From Aliikangiella sp965214955 (lineage in GTDB: Bacteria > Pseudomonadota > Gammaproteobacteria > Enterobacterales > Kangiellaceae), in NCBI GenBank assembly GCA_965214955.1, contig CBDCCU010000010.1:372001-436000 (forward strand): a stretch of DNA of 64,000 nucleotides, in the 5' to 3' direction. This document shows, in pieces, positions 9,789-18,890 of the stretch. Every line of letters starts with the position of its first letter. The stretch's first letter is position 1. Made by a program: the position numbers and the translations under genes. Under the pieces are notes generated by a model, which saw only the letters and a program-made list of their open reading frames with translations, did not search any database and had not been told where the DNA came from.

Positions 9789-9931
9789 TAAAGCAGTTCA
9801 ATAAATTACTTTATGAGTAAAATAAGTGGAATATTCCACACTTAACTCTCGTTGAGGTGTGATAGAATCACGCAGCTTTCTACTTTTGGTAGAAATAGTT
9901 AACAGGATAGACATTAAATTTAGGATAAAAA

Positions 9932-11221
9932 ATGAAAAAAATACTCATTATTGTTGTACTTTTAGCGGCAGCATTTTTGGTTTCACCTTATTTTATTGGC
10001 AGCAGTGCTGAGAAACAATTAAAAGAAATGTATGCTCAAATGAGCGCTCACCCTTCATATAGCTTAGAAGTATCAGAATATAACAAAGGTTGGTTTTCTT
10101 CACAGGCGAAAATAAAATTAGTAATTGATGGTATACCTAATGCCGAAATTCCAGAGTTTTCACTCATTCAAAAATTAAGTCATGGCCCTATTTTAATGGG
10201 TAATAGAGGCTTTGCTTTTGGTATTAGTGACTCAACATTTAGCCTAAATCTTCCCAAAGAAGCTCAAACCGAAATTGATAAACTCAATTTTTTAAATGAA
10301 GACACATTCAATGTTGATATGCGCGTTTACTTTAATGGCGCTTTTGATATGAGCATGATGATGAAAGCCTTTGAGTTTGAAGAAAAAGATGTGAAAGTTT
10401 CGGTAAATGCTTCGGAACTTATCTCTGCGGCAACATCAAGCACTCATATTGAGTCGAGTGGATATTGGGACGGAATGACCGTTACCAAAAACGGCACTCA
10501 AGTATTTAGTTTTGGTAAAATGCAGTTATCGGCAACGCAAGAACTTGCTAATGGCAGTAGTGTATTTAGCCCTTATGCGCTAGGTGATACCGAGTTTGAG
10601 CTCACCATTGATAACATTAAAGGGCAAGGTGATTCACCTGAGCAAACTTTTAATGCTAGTGATTTAAGCTTAACTTTTTTCTCCCGAATGAATGGTGATC
10701 TGGCTGATGGCGGCGCAGTAATATCTGCCAAATCTATTGAAGCCATGCAAATGAAGTTTACCGACGCAGTATACGATTTGGCATTAAATAACCTTAACTA
10801 CGATATTGTTGTGAAAATGAATGAATTAATGTCTACACCCCAAGCTCAAGCCAATCCAATGGTTGCTATGGCAGAAGTTCAAGGGTTATTGCCTGAGCTT
10901 ATCAAGCACAACCCTATCTTAAAGATCAATAATATTGGGGTAACAACTGAGCAGGGCAAAATAGAAACCACTGCTACAGTACAGTTTGATCAACAGGTAT
11001 ACGATCCTAACAATCCTATGACAATGATGGTTGCTTTAGATGCAAAAGCCAATGGCAGTGCACCCGAAGCCTTCTTTATGTTGCTTGGAATGAGCGAACA
11101 AGTAGAGCCTATGGTTCAGCAAAATTTCTTAGTTAGAGAAAATGGTAAACTTAAGTTCAACTTTTCGTTTAACCAAGGGCAAGCATTATTAAATGGAAAT
11201 CCAATTCCTTTAGGACTTTAA
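9932..11221 (+). CDS. YdgA-like DUF945 envelope protein
   Basis: A 429-residue protein that begins with an uncleaved or cleaved export helix (ILIIVVLLAAAFLVSPYFIG) and continues with the DUF945/YdgA signature: a conserved YNKGWFSSQAK near residue 50, and beta-rich repeats with long amphipathic strands to the end. YdgA-type proteins are periplasmic, anchored at the inner membrane, and poorly characterised. RBS AGGATAAAAA precedes the ATG weakly. It stands alone between zapG and degS, possibly an insertion into that conserved pair. Confidence 0.82.
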   Translation: MKKILIIVVLLAAAFLVSPYFIGSSAEKQLKEMYAQMSAHPSYSLEVSEYNKGWFSSQAKIKLVIDGIPNAEIPEFSLIQKLSHGPILMGNRGFAFGISDSTFSLNLPKEAQTEIDKLNFLNEDTFNVDMRVYFNGAFDMSMMMKAFEFEEKDVKVSVNASELISAATSSTHIESSGYWDGMTVTKNGTQVFSFGKMQLSATQELANGSSVFSPYALGDTEFELTIDNIKGQGDSPEQTFNASDLSLTFFSRMNGDLADGGAVISAKSIEAMQMKFTDAVYDLALNNLNYDIVVKMNELMSTPQAQANPMVAMAEVQGLLPELIKHNPILKINNIGVTTEQGKIETTATVQFDQQVYDPNNPMTMMVALDAKANGSAPEAFFMLLGMSEQVEPMVQQNFLVRENGKLKFNFSFNQGQALLNGNPIPLGL

Positions 11222-11311
11222 ACAGTTTAGTTCTCCTTGAATGCTTTATTAATTCGAGGAGGATTAAATCTCTATCCATCAGAAAAAAACGGTTACCCAA
11301 AAAAGTTTTCG

Positions 11312-12448
11312 ATGAAAATATTATCTACCATTAAGCTAATTTTAATCTCATGTGCATGGGGATTATTAGTTGGCGGGTTAGTTTTATTTTTTATGCCAAA
11401 CAGCAAACTCAGTTTTAATTGGCAAGTTGCTCAAGATATGTTTGATTTTTATAAGCAACAAAAAGCGAGCAAAAATGCAGAGTTAAAAACAGACAAGCTT
11501 ACCATTGAAAATTTTTCACTCGCTCAAGCGGTTGAAAAAACCTCACCTTCGGTTGTTAGCATTAACGCTTTTAGGGGTAGGGTTAGAACCGATGCGCGCT
11601 TACCTTCTAGCCAACGTGTTGTCGATACATTTGTAAGCGTGGGCTCGGGTGTAATAATGACAGAGCAAGGGCACATTGTTACTAATTACCATGTCATTAA
11701 AGATGCTAGCCAAATTAGTGCTAATTTCTCTAATGGTCGTAAAAAAGTCATCGAAATAGTTGGTTATGATGCTAAAACCGATTTAGCCGTACTAAAAGCC
11801 GAACGTACTTTTTTACCTCCTGCCAATTTTGGCAACTCTAACAACTTAAAATCTGGCGATTTAGTCATGGCAATTGGCAGCCCTTTTGGTGGTAACCAGT
11901 CGGTATCATTAGGTATTGTGAGTGCCATTATTGATCAACCGCCTTTTCCGCCAAAAATTCAAACTGATGCATCAATTAACCAGGGCAACTCTGGCGGTGC
12001 ATTAATTGATACAAAAGGCAATGTTGTTGGTATTAATCAAATTCAGCTGAGCTCAAAAGGGGGAGGTCAAACAGGCATTAACTATGCGATCCCTATTGAT
12101 AGAGTAAAAATAATTGTCAATGAAATAATAAAATATGGTCGATACCGTAGAAACTGGCTAGGCATTGAGTCTGTTGAGCTTATTGAGTCTGATCACAAGC
12201 AATATTACCCCGAGCTTCCTTTTGGAGAAGGTTTTTTTGTTAAAACCATAGAATCGGGTAGTCCAGCAGAAATCGCAGGATTACAAATAAGAGACTATAT
12301 CATTAAGGTTAATGGCAAACCTTCTGGCGGTGTTGCAGGTTTTTATCAAACCTTTTATGCGCTCGATTTAAACGCAGAGTTAGAGGTTGAATTTTATCGT
12401 AATGGAAAGCTGCAAAAAGCGGTTATAAAACTAGCTGAAAAAAAATAA
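11312..12448 (+). CDS. degS: DegS-type site-1 serine protease
   Basis: Membrane-anchored trypsin-like protease of the DegS/HtrA family; in E. coli DegS cuts the anti-sigma factor RseA when its PDZ domain senses misfolded porins. Visible features: one N-terminal membrane helix (LISCAWGLLVGGLVLFF), the catalytic His in VTNYHVIKD, Asp in AKTDLAVLK, Ser in QGNSGGAL, and one PDZ domain at the C-terminus (GEGFFVKTIESGSPAEIAGL). Start: an upstream ATG at 11237 gives 25 extra residues unlike the family; ATG 11312 places the helix at the usual position and yields 378 residues. Neither has a good ribosome site. Its place before murA matches the gammaproteobacterial order zapG-degQ/degS-murA. Confidence 0.9.
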   Translation: MKILSTIKLILISCAWGLLVGGLVLFFMPNSKLSFNWQVAQDMFDFYKQQKASKNAELKTDKLTIENFSLAQAVEKTSPSVVSINAFRGRVRTDARLPSSQRVVDTFVSVGSGVIMTEQGHIVTNYHVIKDASQISANFSNGRKKVIEIVGYDAKTDLAVLKAERTFLPPANFGNSNNLKSGDLVMAIGSPFGGNQSVSLGIVSAIIDQPPFPPKIQTDASINQGNSGGALIDTKGNVVGINQIQLSSKGGGQTGINYAIPIDRVKIIVNEIIKYGRYRRNWLGIESVELIESDHKQYYPELPFGEGFFVKTIESGSPAEIAGLQIRDYIIKVNGKPSGGVAGFYQTFYALDLNAELEVEFYRNGKLQKAVIKLAEKK

Positions 12449-12527
12449 AGCGCTCCTTCGCCTTTTCTACTCTTTTATTCTTCTATTCTTCTTTTAACCA
12501 TCATGGCATTTAATCATGGTACTTTAA

Positions 12528-13787
12528 TCATGGCACTCTACGAATACTGGCGCCCATTAACTGCAATTTCTCTTCAATACACTCATAACCCCGATCAATA
12601 TGATAAATTCTATCAACAATGGTATCACCTGTAGCAACTAATCCAGCAATAACCAAACTGGCAGAAGCTCTTAAGTCGGTAGCCATTACCTGCGCGCTTG
12701 ATAGTTGTTCTACCCCTTTTGAAATTGCCATATTACCCTGAATGTTCATATCAGCACCCATCCGCTGCATTTCGCTAATATGCATAAAACGATTTTCAAA
12801 AATGGTTTCTTTAATCACTCCTGTTCCTTCAGCTACCGCATTTAATGCAGAAAACTGCGCTTGCATATCAGTGGGAAAACCAGGATAAGGCGCAGTGGTT
12901 ATGTCAACCGCTTGGGGACGCTTTCCGTGCATATCTAGCGCAATCCAGTCGTCACCATAAGTTATTTCAGCCCCTGCTTCCTCAAGTTTTAGGATAACCG
13001 CTTCTAAAATGTCGGGATTTGTATTTCTAAGCTTAACCTTGCCACCAGTAATTGCTGCCGCCACTAAATAAGTGCCTGTTTCAATTCGATCAGGTAGCAC
13101 TCGATACTCACAGCCTTTAAGTTTTTCTACGCCTTCAACGGTGATAATGTCAGTGCCTGCACCAGAGATTTTAGCGCCCATAGCAATTAAACAATTGGCT
13201 AAATCAACAACCTCAGGTTCTCTTGCAGCATTTTCAATAATACTGGTTCCTTCTGCCAGCGTAGCCGCCATTAATATATTTTCTGTTCCAGTAACACTCA
13301 CCGTGTCCATAAAAATATGCGCGCCTTTTAGCCCTTCTGGCGCTCTAGCTTTAACATAACCATCAGTTACATCAATATCGGCTCCCATTGCGCGCATACC
13401 TTTAATATGCAAATCAACGGGGCGCGACCCAATGGCACAACCGCCAGGTAAAGAAACATCTGCTTTACCAAAACGAGCTAGTAACGGTCCTAAAACCAAT
13501 ATAGATGCTCGCATGGTTTTAACCAACTCGTAAGGCGCTTCAAAGGAATGAATGGGTGTTGTATCAATTTGCACCGTCATTTTCTCATCTAATGTCATTG
13601 AACAACCTAAAAGCCCAAGTAGCTCTAGGGTTGTAGTTACATCATTAAGATGAGGAACATTACTGATCGAAGTTTCACCTTCTGCCAGTAGAATGGACAT
13701 TAAAATCGGTAATGCGGCATTTTTTGCCCCCGAAATTTTGATAGTACCGTCGAGTCGTTTACCACCGGTAATTTTTAGTTTATCCAT
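12528..13787 (-). CDS. murA: UDP-N-acetylglucosamine 1-carboxyvinyltransferase MurA
   Basis: The first committed enzyme of peptidoglycan synthesis: transfers enolpyruvate from PEP to UDP-GlcNAc in the cytoplasm. The 419-residue length is standard. Lys22-Asn23 of the PEP site (SGAKNAALP) and the active-site loop Cys117 in LPGGCAIGSRPVD, the fosfomycin target, are both present. It lies 58 bases downstream of ibaG on the same strand, the usual pair. Confidence 0.98.
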   Translation of the reverse strand: MDKLKITGGKRLDGTIKISGAKNAALPILMSILLAEGETSISNVPHLNDVTTTLELLGLLGCSMTLDEKMTVQIDTTPIHSFEAPYELVKTMRASILVLGPLLARFGKADVSLPGGCAIGSRPVDLHIKGMRAMGADIDVTDGYVKARAPEGLKGAHIFMDTVSVTGTENILMAATLAEGTSIIENAAREPEVVDLANCLIAMGAKISGAGTDIITVEGVEKLKGCEYRVLPDRIETGTYLVAAAITGGKVKLRNTNPDILEAVILKLEEAGAEITYGDDWIALDMHGKRPQAVDITTAPYPGFPTDMQAQFSALNAVAEGTGVIKETIFENRFMHISEMQRMGADMNIQGNMAISKGVEQLSSAQVMATDLRASASLVIAGLVATGDTIVDRIYHIDRGYECIEEKLQLMGASIRRVP

Positions 13788-13845
13788 TGTTTCTCCGCAA
13801 ACTATTTAGTTTGGATTGATTTCAATTGCGTAGGAATTAGAGCTC

Positions 13846-14076
13846 TTAACCTATCTCTGAGGGTGTAAATGTTTTAATTGATAAGGCATGGAGTTCACCA
13901 GAAGCAATTTGCTCTTGTACCGTTGCATAAACCATCTGCTGGCGTGCAACAGGTCTTTTACCTTCAAATGCGGTTGAAACTACTTTTGCTTCAAAATGAT
14001 AGCCATCGCCACCTACCTCAACAGAACTGCACTCTAAACCTGCGGCAATCAGGTTTTTTACTTCATTTTCAGTCAT
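13846..14076 (-). CDS. ibaG: BolA-family protein IbaG
   Basis: A 76-residue BolA-fold protein; IbaG pairs with monothiol glutaredoxin and is linked to iron-sulfur handling and acid response. It has the class II fold elements DGYHFEAKVVS and the conserved RQQMVYA helix with ELHALSIKT at the end. The gene is complete and directly precedes murA. In E. coli mlaB lies immediately upstream; here there is only a 290-base gap to the divergent yrbG. Confidence 0.93.
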   Translation of the reverse strand: MTENEVKNLIAAGLECSSVEVGGDGYHFEAKVVSTAFEGKRPVARQQMVYATVQEQIASGELHALSIKTFTPSEIG

Positions 14077-14366
14077 TTAACGTCCAAACATTTAAGTAAT
14101 TAATAATTAACGTCGCGCATTGTACCGCGAAATATTCCTAAGTATAAACTTTCTGTTACTTAATTTTTTCTTTTAGAAGGTACTTTTTATCTACTATTGC
14201 GTATAATAGCCGACTTTTTGAGCAGGTGTTTGCCTGCAATTGATTTATCTAACAATAAAATTGTAAGCAAAAACAAATGTTTACTTGTAACTAAATCTTT
14301 TGACCTTATCTCTTTAATAAGAGTTAATCGTTATTTATTTTTAATTTAAGAGGTCTTTTAATTCCG
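14077..14366. other. ibaG/yrbG divergent intergenic region; mla genes absent
   Basis: No gene found in these 290 bases. A TATAAT at 14202-14207 is preceded at 17 bases by a poor -35 (GGTACT) and may be the yrbG promoter. A small hairpin GCAGG/CCTGC lies at about 14222-14237. Many gammaproteobacteria carry mlaFEDCB exactly here. Confidence 0.5.
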
Positions 14367-15344
14367 ATGTTGTTGAGTTTTGCAATGGTCATATCAGGTA
14401 TTTCACTATTAGTGTGGAGTGCAGACCGGTTTACCGATGGCGCCGCCGCTATCGCGCGAAACTTTGGAATATCACCACTTATTGTTGGACTTACTATTGT
14501 TGCAATGGGTTCATCAGCTCCCGAAATAGTCGTATCAATTAATGCCGCTTTTAACAATACTCCAGGACTTGCCATAGGTAATGCTATTGGTTCAAACGTG
14601 GCTAATGTTGGTTTGGTGCTAGGTATTGCTTCTATTGTTACTCCTTTGCACGTTCAATCAGCCACTCTCAAGCGAGAAATTCCCGTTCTATTTGGTGTAA
14701 TGGTTTTAGCCTTTGTGCTATTGATGGATTTAGAAATATCTCACCTTGATGGCATCATATTACTTTCTAGCTTGGTGCTATATTTAGCTTGGTTAACCAT
14801 TTCGGTTATTCATTCTCGCAATAAGAAAAAAGACTTAATGCTTGAAGAAATTATCGAAGAGCTTCCTGAAGAAATGCCAACATGGCGGGCAACCTGCTGG
14901 GTATTGGTAGGTTTATTACTATTACAAGTGAGTTCTAAATTATTAGTAATGGGGGCAACAGAGATTGCTTCTTCAATGGGTGTTAGTGACTTTTTAATTG
15001 GTGTGACCATTGTAGCAGTAGGAACCAGTTTACCCGAGCTTGCTGCATCAATCACTGGGGTACTAAAAGGTGAACATGAATTAGCCATTGGTAATGTTAT
15101 TGGCTCAAATATTTTTAATCTGCTAGCAGTGCTTGGTGTTCCAGCAATTATTACCCTAGTAGAAGTTAACCAAACCGTTTTGATTATTGATTATGCATTT
15201 ATGTTTGGGCTAACCATTGCCGTTTGCTTTATGGCATGGGGAAGTAAAGACAAACCGGGTGAAATTACTCGCTTAGAAGGCTCTGTTTTATTAGCGTTAT
15301 TTATTGGATATCAAGCTTATCAATTTTTAGTTGCCTCTCAATAA
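14367..15344 (+). CDS. yrbG: YrbG-type calcium/sodium antiporter
   Basis: A 325-residue inner-membrane antiporter of the CaCA family (about ten helices). The two internal alpha repeats are plain: GSSAPEIVVSINAA with GNAIGSNVANVGLVLG in the first half, and GTSLPELAASITG with GNVIGSNIFNLLAVLG in the second. The acidic residues in these repeats bind the cation. An acidic cytoplasmic loop (about residues 155-170) separates the halves. It usually heads the yrbG-kdsD-kdsC-lptCAB run. Here two extra genes (15360-18723) and a terminator separate it from kdsD. Confidence 0.93.
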   Translation: MLLSFAMVISGISLLVWSADRFTDGAAAIARNFGISPLIVGLTIVAMGSSAPEIVVSINAAFNNTPGLAIGNAIGSNVANVGLVLGIASIVTPLHVQSATLKREIPVLFGVMVLAFVLLMDLEISHLDGIILLSSLVLYLAWLTISVIHSRNKKKDLMLEEIIEELPEEMPTWRATCWVLVGLLLLQVSSKLLVMGATEIASSMGVSDFLIGVTIVAVGTSLPELAASITGVLKGEHELAIGNVIGSNIFNLLAVLGVPAIITLVEVNQTVLIIDYAFMFGLTIAVCFMAWGSKDKPGEITRLEGSVLLALFIGYQAYQFLVASQ

Positions 15345-15359
15345 CAAATTACCTAATAA

Positions 15360-16100
15360 CTAGATATCAAAACGCCCTGTATCTAAATTTTTTGCAAGCT
15401 CTGCAGAGCTAAAGCATTTTCCATTCATCACACCATAAACACCTGCGGGCAGTATTTGCGCGGCAATAATTGCTCCGCCAACATTAAAGCCTGCATCAGA
15501 GTTTCCAATAGAATTAGGTCTCATTGCTCCAGTTAGCACTATGGTTTTATTGGCTATTTTATTACTTTCGAGAAACTGCGCGGTTTTTTCCATAGTGCTT
15601 GTACCATGAGTAATAACTATTCGTTTTTCTTCTCGCTTTAATACCGCTTCTAAAATTGCTTCTCTATCTTCATCATTAAAATCTAAACTGTCTTTTCGTA
15701 ACAACTGTGTTACCTGCGGAAAGTAACACTTTCCCACTTCTAAAATAGTATTAAGCTGAGTTTGCTGATCGTCAGAAAAAGTTAATGATTCACCAATAGA
15801 GTCATGAATTTTATCAATTGTTCCGCCAGTAGTGATTATTGCTAGTGTATTTGTCATAACGGCTTTCCCTTTTTCAATTTTATAAACAACTTCTTTTGCA
15901 ATGCCAATAAACTTTTGTCCCGCTGGTGTCAGTTTAATAGGATGCACACTTCTATCAAGCAAACAAGTACCAGCCCAATCTTCTAATGATTTTATTCGAC
16001 GGCTTAATGCAGAATGAGTAATATGACGATCTTCTGATGCTTGTGAAAAGTGCCCCCTTTCAGTTACAGCAATAAAATCTTTTAACCAACTTAAATTCAA
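15360..16100 (-). CDS. LysR-type HTH fused in frame to a short asparaginase domain
   Basis: Residues 1-80 are a LysR winged-HTH (FSQASEDRHITHSALSRRIKSLEDWAG) with no effector-binding domain. From Met82 (ATG at 15857) comes a 165-residue asparaginase N-domain: TTGGTIDK (nucleophile Thr) and VITHGTSTMEKTAQF, the second catalytic motif, where the usual GTDT reads GTST. The C-terminal half of a full asparaginase is missing, although stand-alone short asparaginase-domain proteins are known. The ATG at 15857 has GGGAAAG upstream and could be used alone. So this may be a true fusion, a short asparaginase gene behind a truncated regulator, or both. Product activity is uncertain. Confidence 0.75.
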   Translation of the reverse strand: MNLSWLKDFIAVTERGHFSQASEDRHITHSALSRRIKSLEDWAGTCLLDRSVHPIKLTPAGQKFIGIAKEVVYKIEKGKAVMTNTLAIITTGGTIDKIHDSIGESLTFSDDQQTQLNTILEVGKCYFPQVTQLLRKDSLDFNDEDREAILEAVLKREEKRIVITHGTSTMEKTAQFLESNKIANKTIVLTGAMRPNSIGNSDAGFNVGGAIIAAQILPAGVYGVMNGKCFSSAELAKNLDTGRFDI

Positions 16101-16464
16101 CTTTTACCTCGCATAACTAAGCTCTATAACCTTTAATTCAGGTTAAACTTTACAATGATCAAGCTTGTTTGTATTTAGATAAAAATATTGAACATTTTTA
16201 TTGAGATAAGGTTCTCAAAAAAATTGTAAACTATTCACATCGAAAGCCAATAAAGTCATTATATATCAATATCTTGCTTATTTATCAATTCTTTTTGCAA
16301 ACTACTCAATGGCTAATAATTGAGCAACCAACTTATAATATTGTCACTCTAATAACAAAATGTTCTATCGACTAAAGCTTTCTGAGTTTGGCCGATATAC
16401 AAAATAGTTTTTTTAAATTTAATGAATCGTCACTCTAGTGACCCCAAAATTGAGGTAGAAAAAA
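16101..16464. other. divergent intergenic region with a candidate operator
   Basis: 364 bases without a gene. A 14-base dyad GTCACTCTAGTGAC at 16429-16442 (arms GTCACT/AGTGAC) sits 22 bases before the lipoprotein ATG, and a half-like site GTCACTCTAATAAC lies at 16343-16356. GAGGTAG before the ATG is the ribosome site. No clear -35/-10 pair was identified. Confidence 0.35.
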
Positions 16465-18723
16465 ATGTATGCTTTATTCCGTAATACAGTTACGGCTTTG
16501 GCTTTGGTTGGATTAACTGCCTGCGGCAGTAGCTCTACTGAAGAAGAAATTATTTCACCAGAACCAGAAACACCACCACCAGCAACTAAAACCATTGTAG
16601 AAGGTCCTATATCGAGTGATGGAACCGTTGAAATTAACGGTGTTACCTATAACACTTCTAATGCTACTTTTACAAAAAATGGACAAGCAGGTGAAATCTC
16701 TGACTTAAGAGAAGGCCAAATTGTTCAGCTTGAAGGCACAACTAGCAGTAGCCAAGCAAAAACCAGCAATAAATCATCGAATAACATTGATGTATCTAAT
16801 ATTATTTACAATGCCAACCTTATCGGTGCCATTGAGTCAATTGATTTAGACAGAAGCGAAATTGTTGTGTTTGGACACACCATTAGCTTTTCGTCAGATG
16901 CAGCAAGCTCATTTGTTAACACGTCGCTATTAAATCAGTTTAGTTTAGGCGACATTGTTGAAATTAGCGGTACAAAGGTAACCACTAATCATATAGAAGC
17001 GAGCTACATCGAAAAACAAACTGATGTTGAAGCAATGACTATCTTAGGTCATGTTGATCAGCTAGACACCGATGCACAAACTTTCTATATATCAGATGTT
17101 TTAGTTGATTACAGTGAAGCAACTGTTGTTGATGAAACAATTGGAGCTTTAGAAGACGGTGCACTAGTAATTGTTGGTACAACCAATTCAACCGAAGAGT
17201 CATTTAATGCCGAGTTTGTAACGGTACTTTACGACCCCTATACCGACGCAGAAAATGGTGCAGTTAGTTTACGTGGTGTAGTTACTCGTTATGAATCTAC
17301 TGAAGACTTTGACATTAATACTATTCCAGCCAGCGTAAGTGACTCTATTGAGTATGTAAACGGCACAGCAGAAGATCTTGCTCTTGGAAAAATTGTTACT
17401 GTTACAGGCACTCTTAACGAAGATGGTTCATTAACACTAGATGAAATTGAATACTTCTTAACACCTAACACAGGCTTATCAGGCACTGTTGATGCAATCA
17501 GCGATACATCAATCACTTTACTTGGTGTTGAAGCAAGCATTGACGCAACAATTACTGAAATTCTTGAGTTTGACGGCACAAACATTGCGCCTATCGAATT
17601 ATCAAGCATTGTTGCTGGTGACTATGTTCATGTAGTTGCAGTTTACTCTGATGCAGGTACAACGGCTTATCAAATTGTTAAAACCGAAGCGCTAGAAGAT
17701 TCGGCAGTTTTTGGCTTAGCTGAAAATACTGATGAGTCTACTATTACAATAGCAGGCATTAGCATCACAACAAGTGAGACCACCATATACTCAAGCACAG
17801 AGCAAGGTATTCTTACTCTTGAAGAATTCTTAGCAATTAGCAACGATAACCACGTTTTAGCTGTGGGTGATTGGAGCGATAGCACGCTTAATACTAAATT
17901 TGCTCAAGTGATTGAAGGCTTCAATACTGATTTCACCTGGGAAGATGACGCAATTGAAGAAGGCGGCGGAAACGGCGGCGGTTCTGACGGTGGCGACGGT
18001 GGTACTGACGGCGGAAACGGCGACGGCGGCACAGGTGGTGACGATGACGGCGAACCCGATCCAACAACCATTATTGAATATGACTATGCTAACTTCTCTC
18101 AAGTTAACTCTACATCAGCTTTTGAAACAACTATCACTTATGGCGAAACCTATAGTGTATCTGTAGAAATTGATGAAGATGCGGTTGACTTCCTAGATGT
18201 TACTAGTGAAGAAAACGCGTTAAACCTTGAAATTTCAGTTCCCGATGGTGTTTCAGCTAATATTGAAACTCTTAAAGCAACAATTACATTACCTTCAATC
18301 ACTGCTATTACTGCAACCGAAGCGTCAAATGTTACTGTTGATGGATTTACTGAAACTGAAATTGCGCTTACCGCATCAGGTGCTGGTCATATTGTACTTA
18401 ACAACACTACAGCAGATGATGTAAGTGTTACTTTAAGCGAAGCAGCCCGCATTAGCTCTGACGAAGGTGCAGCAATTACTACACTTACTGGCACAATCAA
18501 TGACGCCGCAAGTTTAGACCTTGATAACACAGCGCCAATTACTTCGGTAACCTTAGATCTTTATACCGCAAGTAATGCTACGGTTAACATTGCAGTAGAA
18601 GGTTCGCTATCAGGTTCAGTTAACGATGTTTCTAGCTTATCTTACTATGGTACAGAGGTTACTGTTGAAGTAACTGTTGCTGAGTTTGCATCACTTAACA
18701 ATCTTGGTGATACCGTAGAATAA
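16465..18723 (+). CDS. large lipoprotein: DUF5666-like repeats, Gly/Asp linker, GIN (DUF2807)-like C-domain
   Basis: A 752-residue lipoprotein: signal peptide with lipobox LTAC-G at residue 20. Residues about 40-490 hold five or six repeated beta modules of the DUF5666 type (each with phrases like VNGTAEDLALGKIVTVTG and LVGAIESID). A low-complexity linker of Gly, Asp and Thr at about 17955-18055 follows. The final 200 residues resemble the head GIN domain/DUF2807 of putative adhesins (right-handed beta repeats: AEASNVTVDGF-like steps, ATEASN, SGAGHIVL, EAARISS). Likely an outer-membrane or surface protein. It interrupts the usual yrbG-kdsD adjacency. A strong terminator follows. Confidence 0.8.
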   Translation: MYALFRNTVTALALVGLTACGSSSTEEEIISPEPETPPPATKTIVEGPISSDGTVEINGVTYNTSNATFTKNGQAGEISDLREGQIVQLEGTTSSSQAKTSNKSSNNIDVSNIIYNANLIGAIESIDLDRSEIVVFGHTISFSSDAASSFVNTSLLNQFSLGDIVEISGTKVTTNHIEASYIEKQTDVEAMTILGHVDQLDTDAQTFYISDVLVDYSEATVVDETIGALEDGALVIVGTTNSTEESFNAEFVTVLYDPYTDAENGAVSLRGVVTRYESTEDFDINTIPASVSDSIEYVNGTAEDLALGKIVTVTGTLNEDGSLTLDEIEYFLTPNTGLSGTVDAISDTSITLLGVEASIDATITEILEFDGTNIAPIELSSIVAGDYVHVVAVYSDAGTTAYQIVKTEALEDSAVFGLAENTDESTITIAGISITTSETTIYSSTEQGILTLEEFLAISNDNHVLAVGDWSDSTLNTKFAQVIEGFNTDFTWEDDAIEEGGGNGGGSDGGDGGTDGGNGDGGTGGDDDGEPDPTTIIEYDYANFSQVNSTSAFETTITYGETYSVSVEIDEDAVDFLDVTSEENALNLEISVPDGVSANIETLKATITLPSITAITATEASNVTVDGFTETEIALTASGAGHIVLNNTTADDVSVTLSEAARISSDEGAAITTLTGTINDAASLDLDNTAPITSVTLDLYTASNATVNIAVEGSLSGSVNDVSSLSYYGTEVTVEVTVAEFASLNNLGDTVE

Positions 18724-18756
18724 TAACTAACCTATTTTATAGGTACTTCCCTTGAT

Positions 18757-18787
18757 GCCCCAACCTAACTAGGTTGGGGCTTTTTTA
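18757..18787 (+). terminator. rho-independent terminator
   Basis: A perfect 10-bp stem GCCCCAACCT / AGGTTGGGGC with loop AACT at 18757-18780, followed by TTTTTTATTTTT. It separates the lipoprotein gene from the kdsD operon. Confidence 0.95.
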
Positions 18788-18890
18788 TTTTTAACTATTT
18801 TAAAGATAACCATTCGAATAAAAACTACTAATAAAATCTTTTTATAAGCGATATACTTATCTCATTCGATCTTTTCAATCTTTAAATAAT

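Noticed and set aside
11255..11270. Strong GGAGG motif in the 5' extension of degS
   Set aside because: No start codon in frame at a suitable distance; the upstream extension is not conserved-looking, so it was not used to set the start.
13072..14099. Plus-strand ORFs opposite murA and ibaG
   Set aside because: Antisense shadows of well-defined genes.
17289..18424. Antisense and offset ORFs within the DUF5666 lipoprotein, including the Gly/Asp linker
   Set aside because: The repetitive codon usage of the lipoprotein leaves long open shadow frames; no independent signals.
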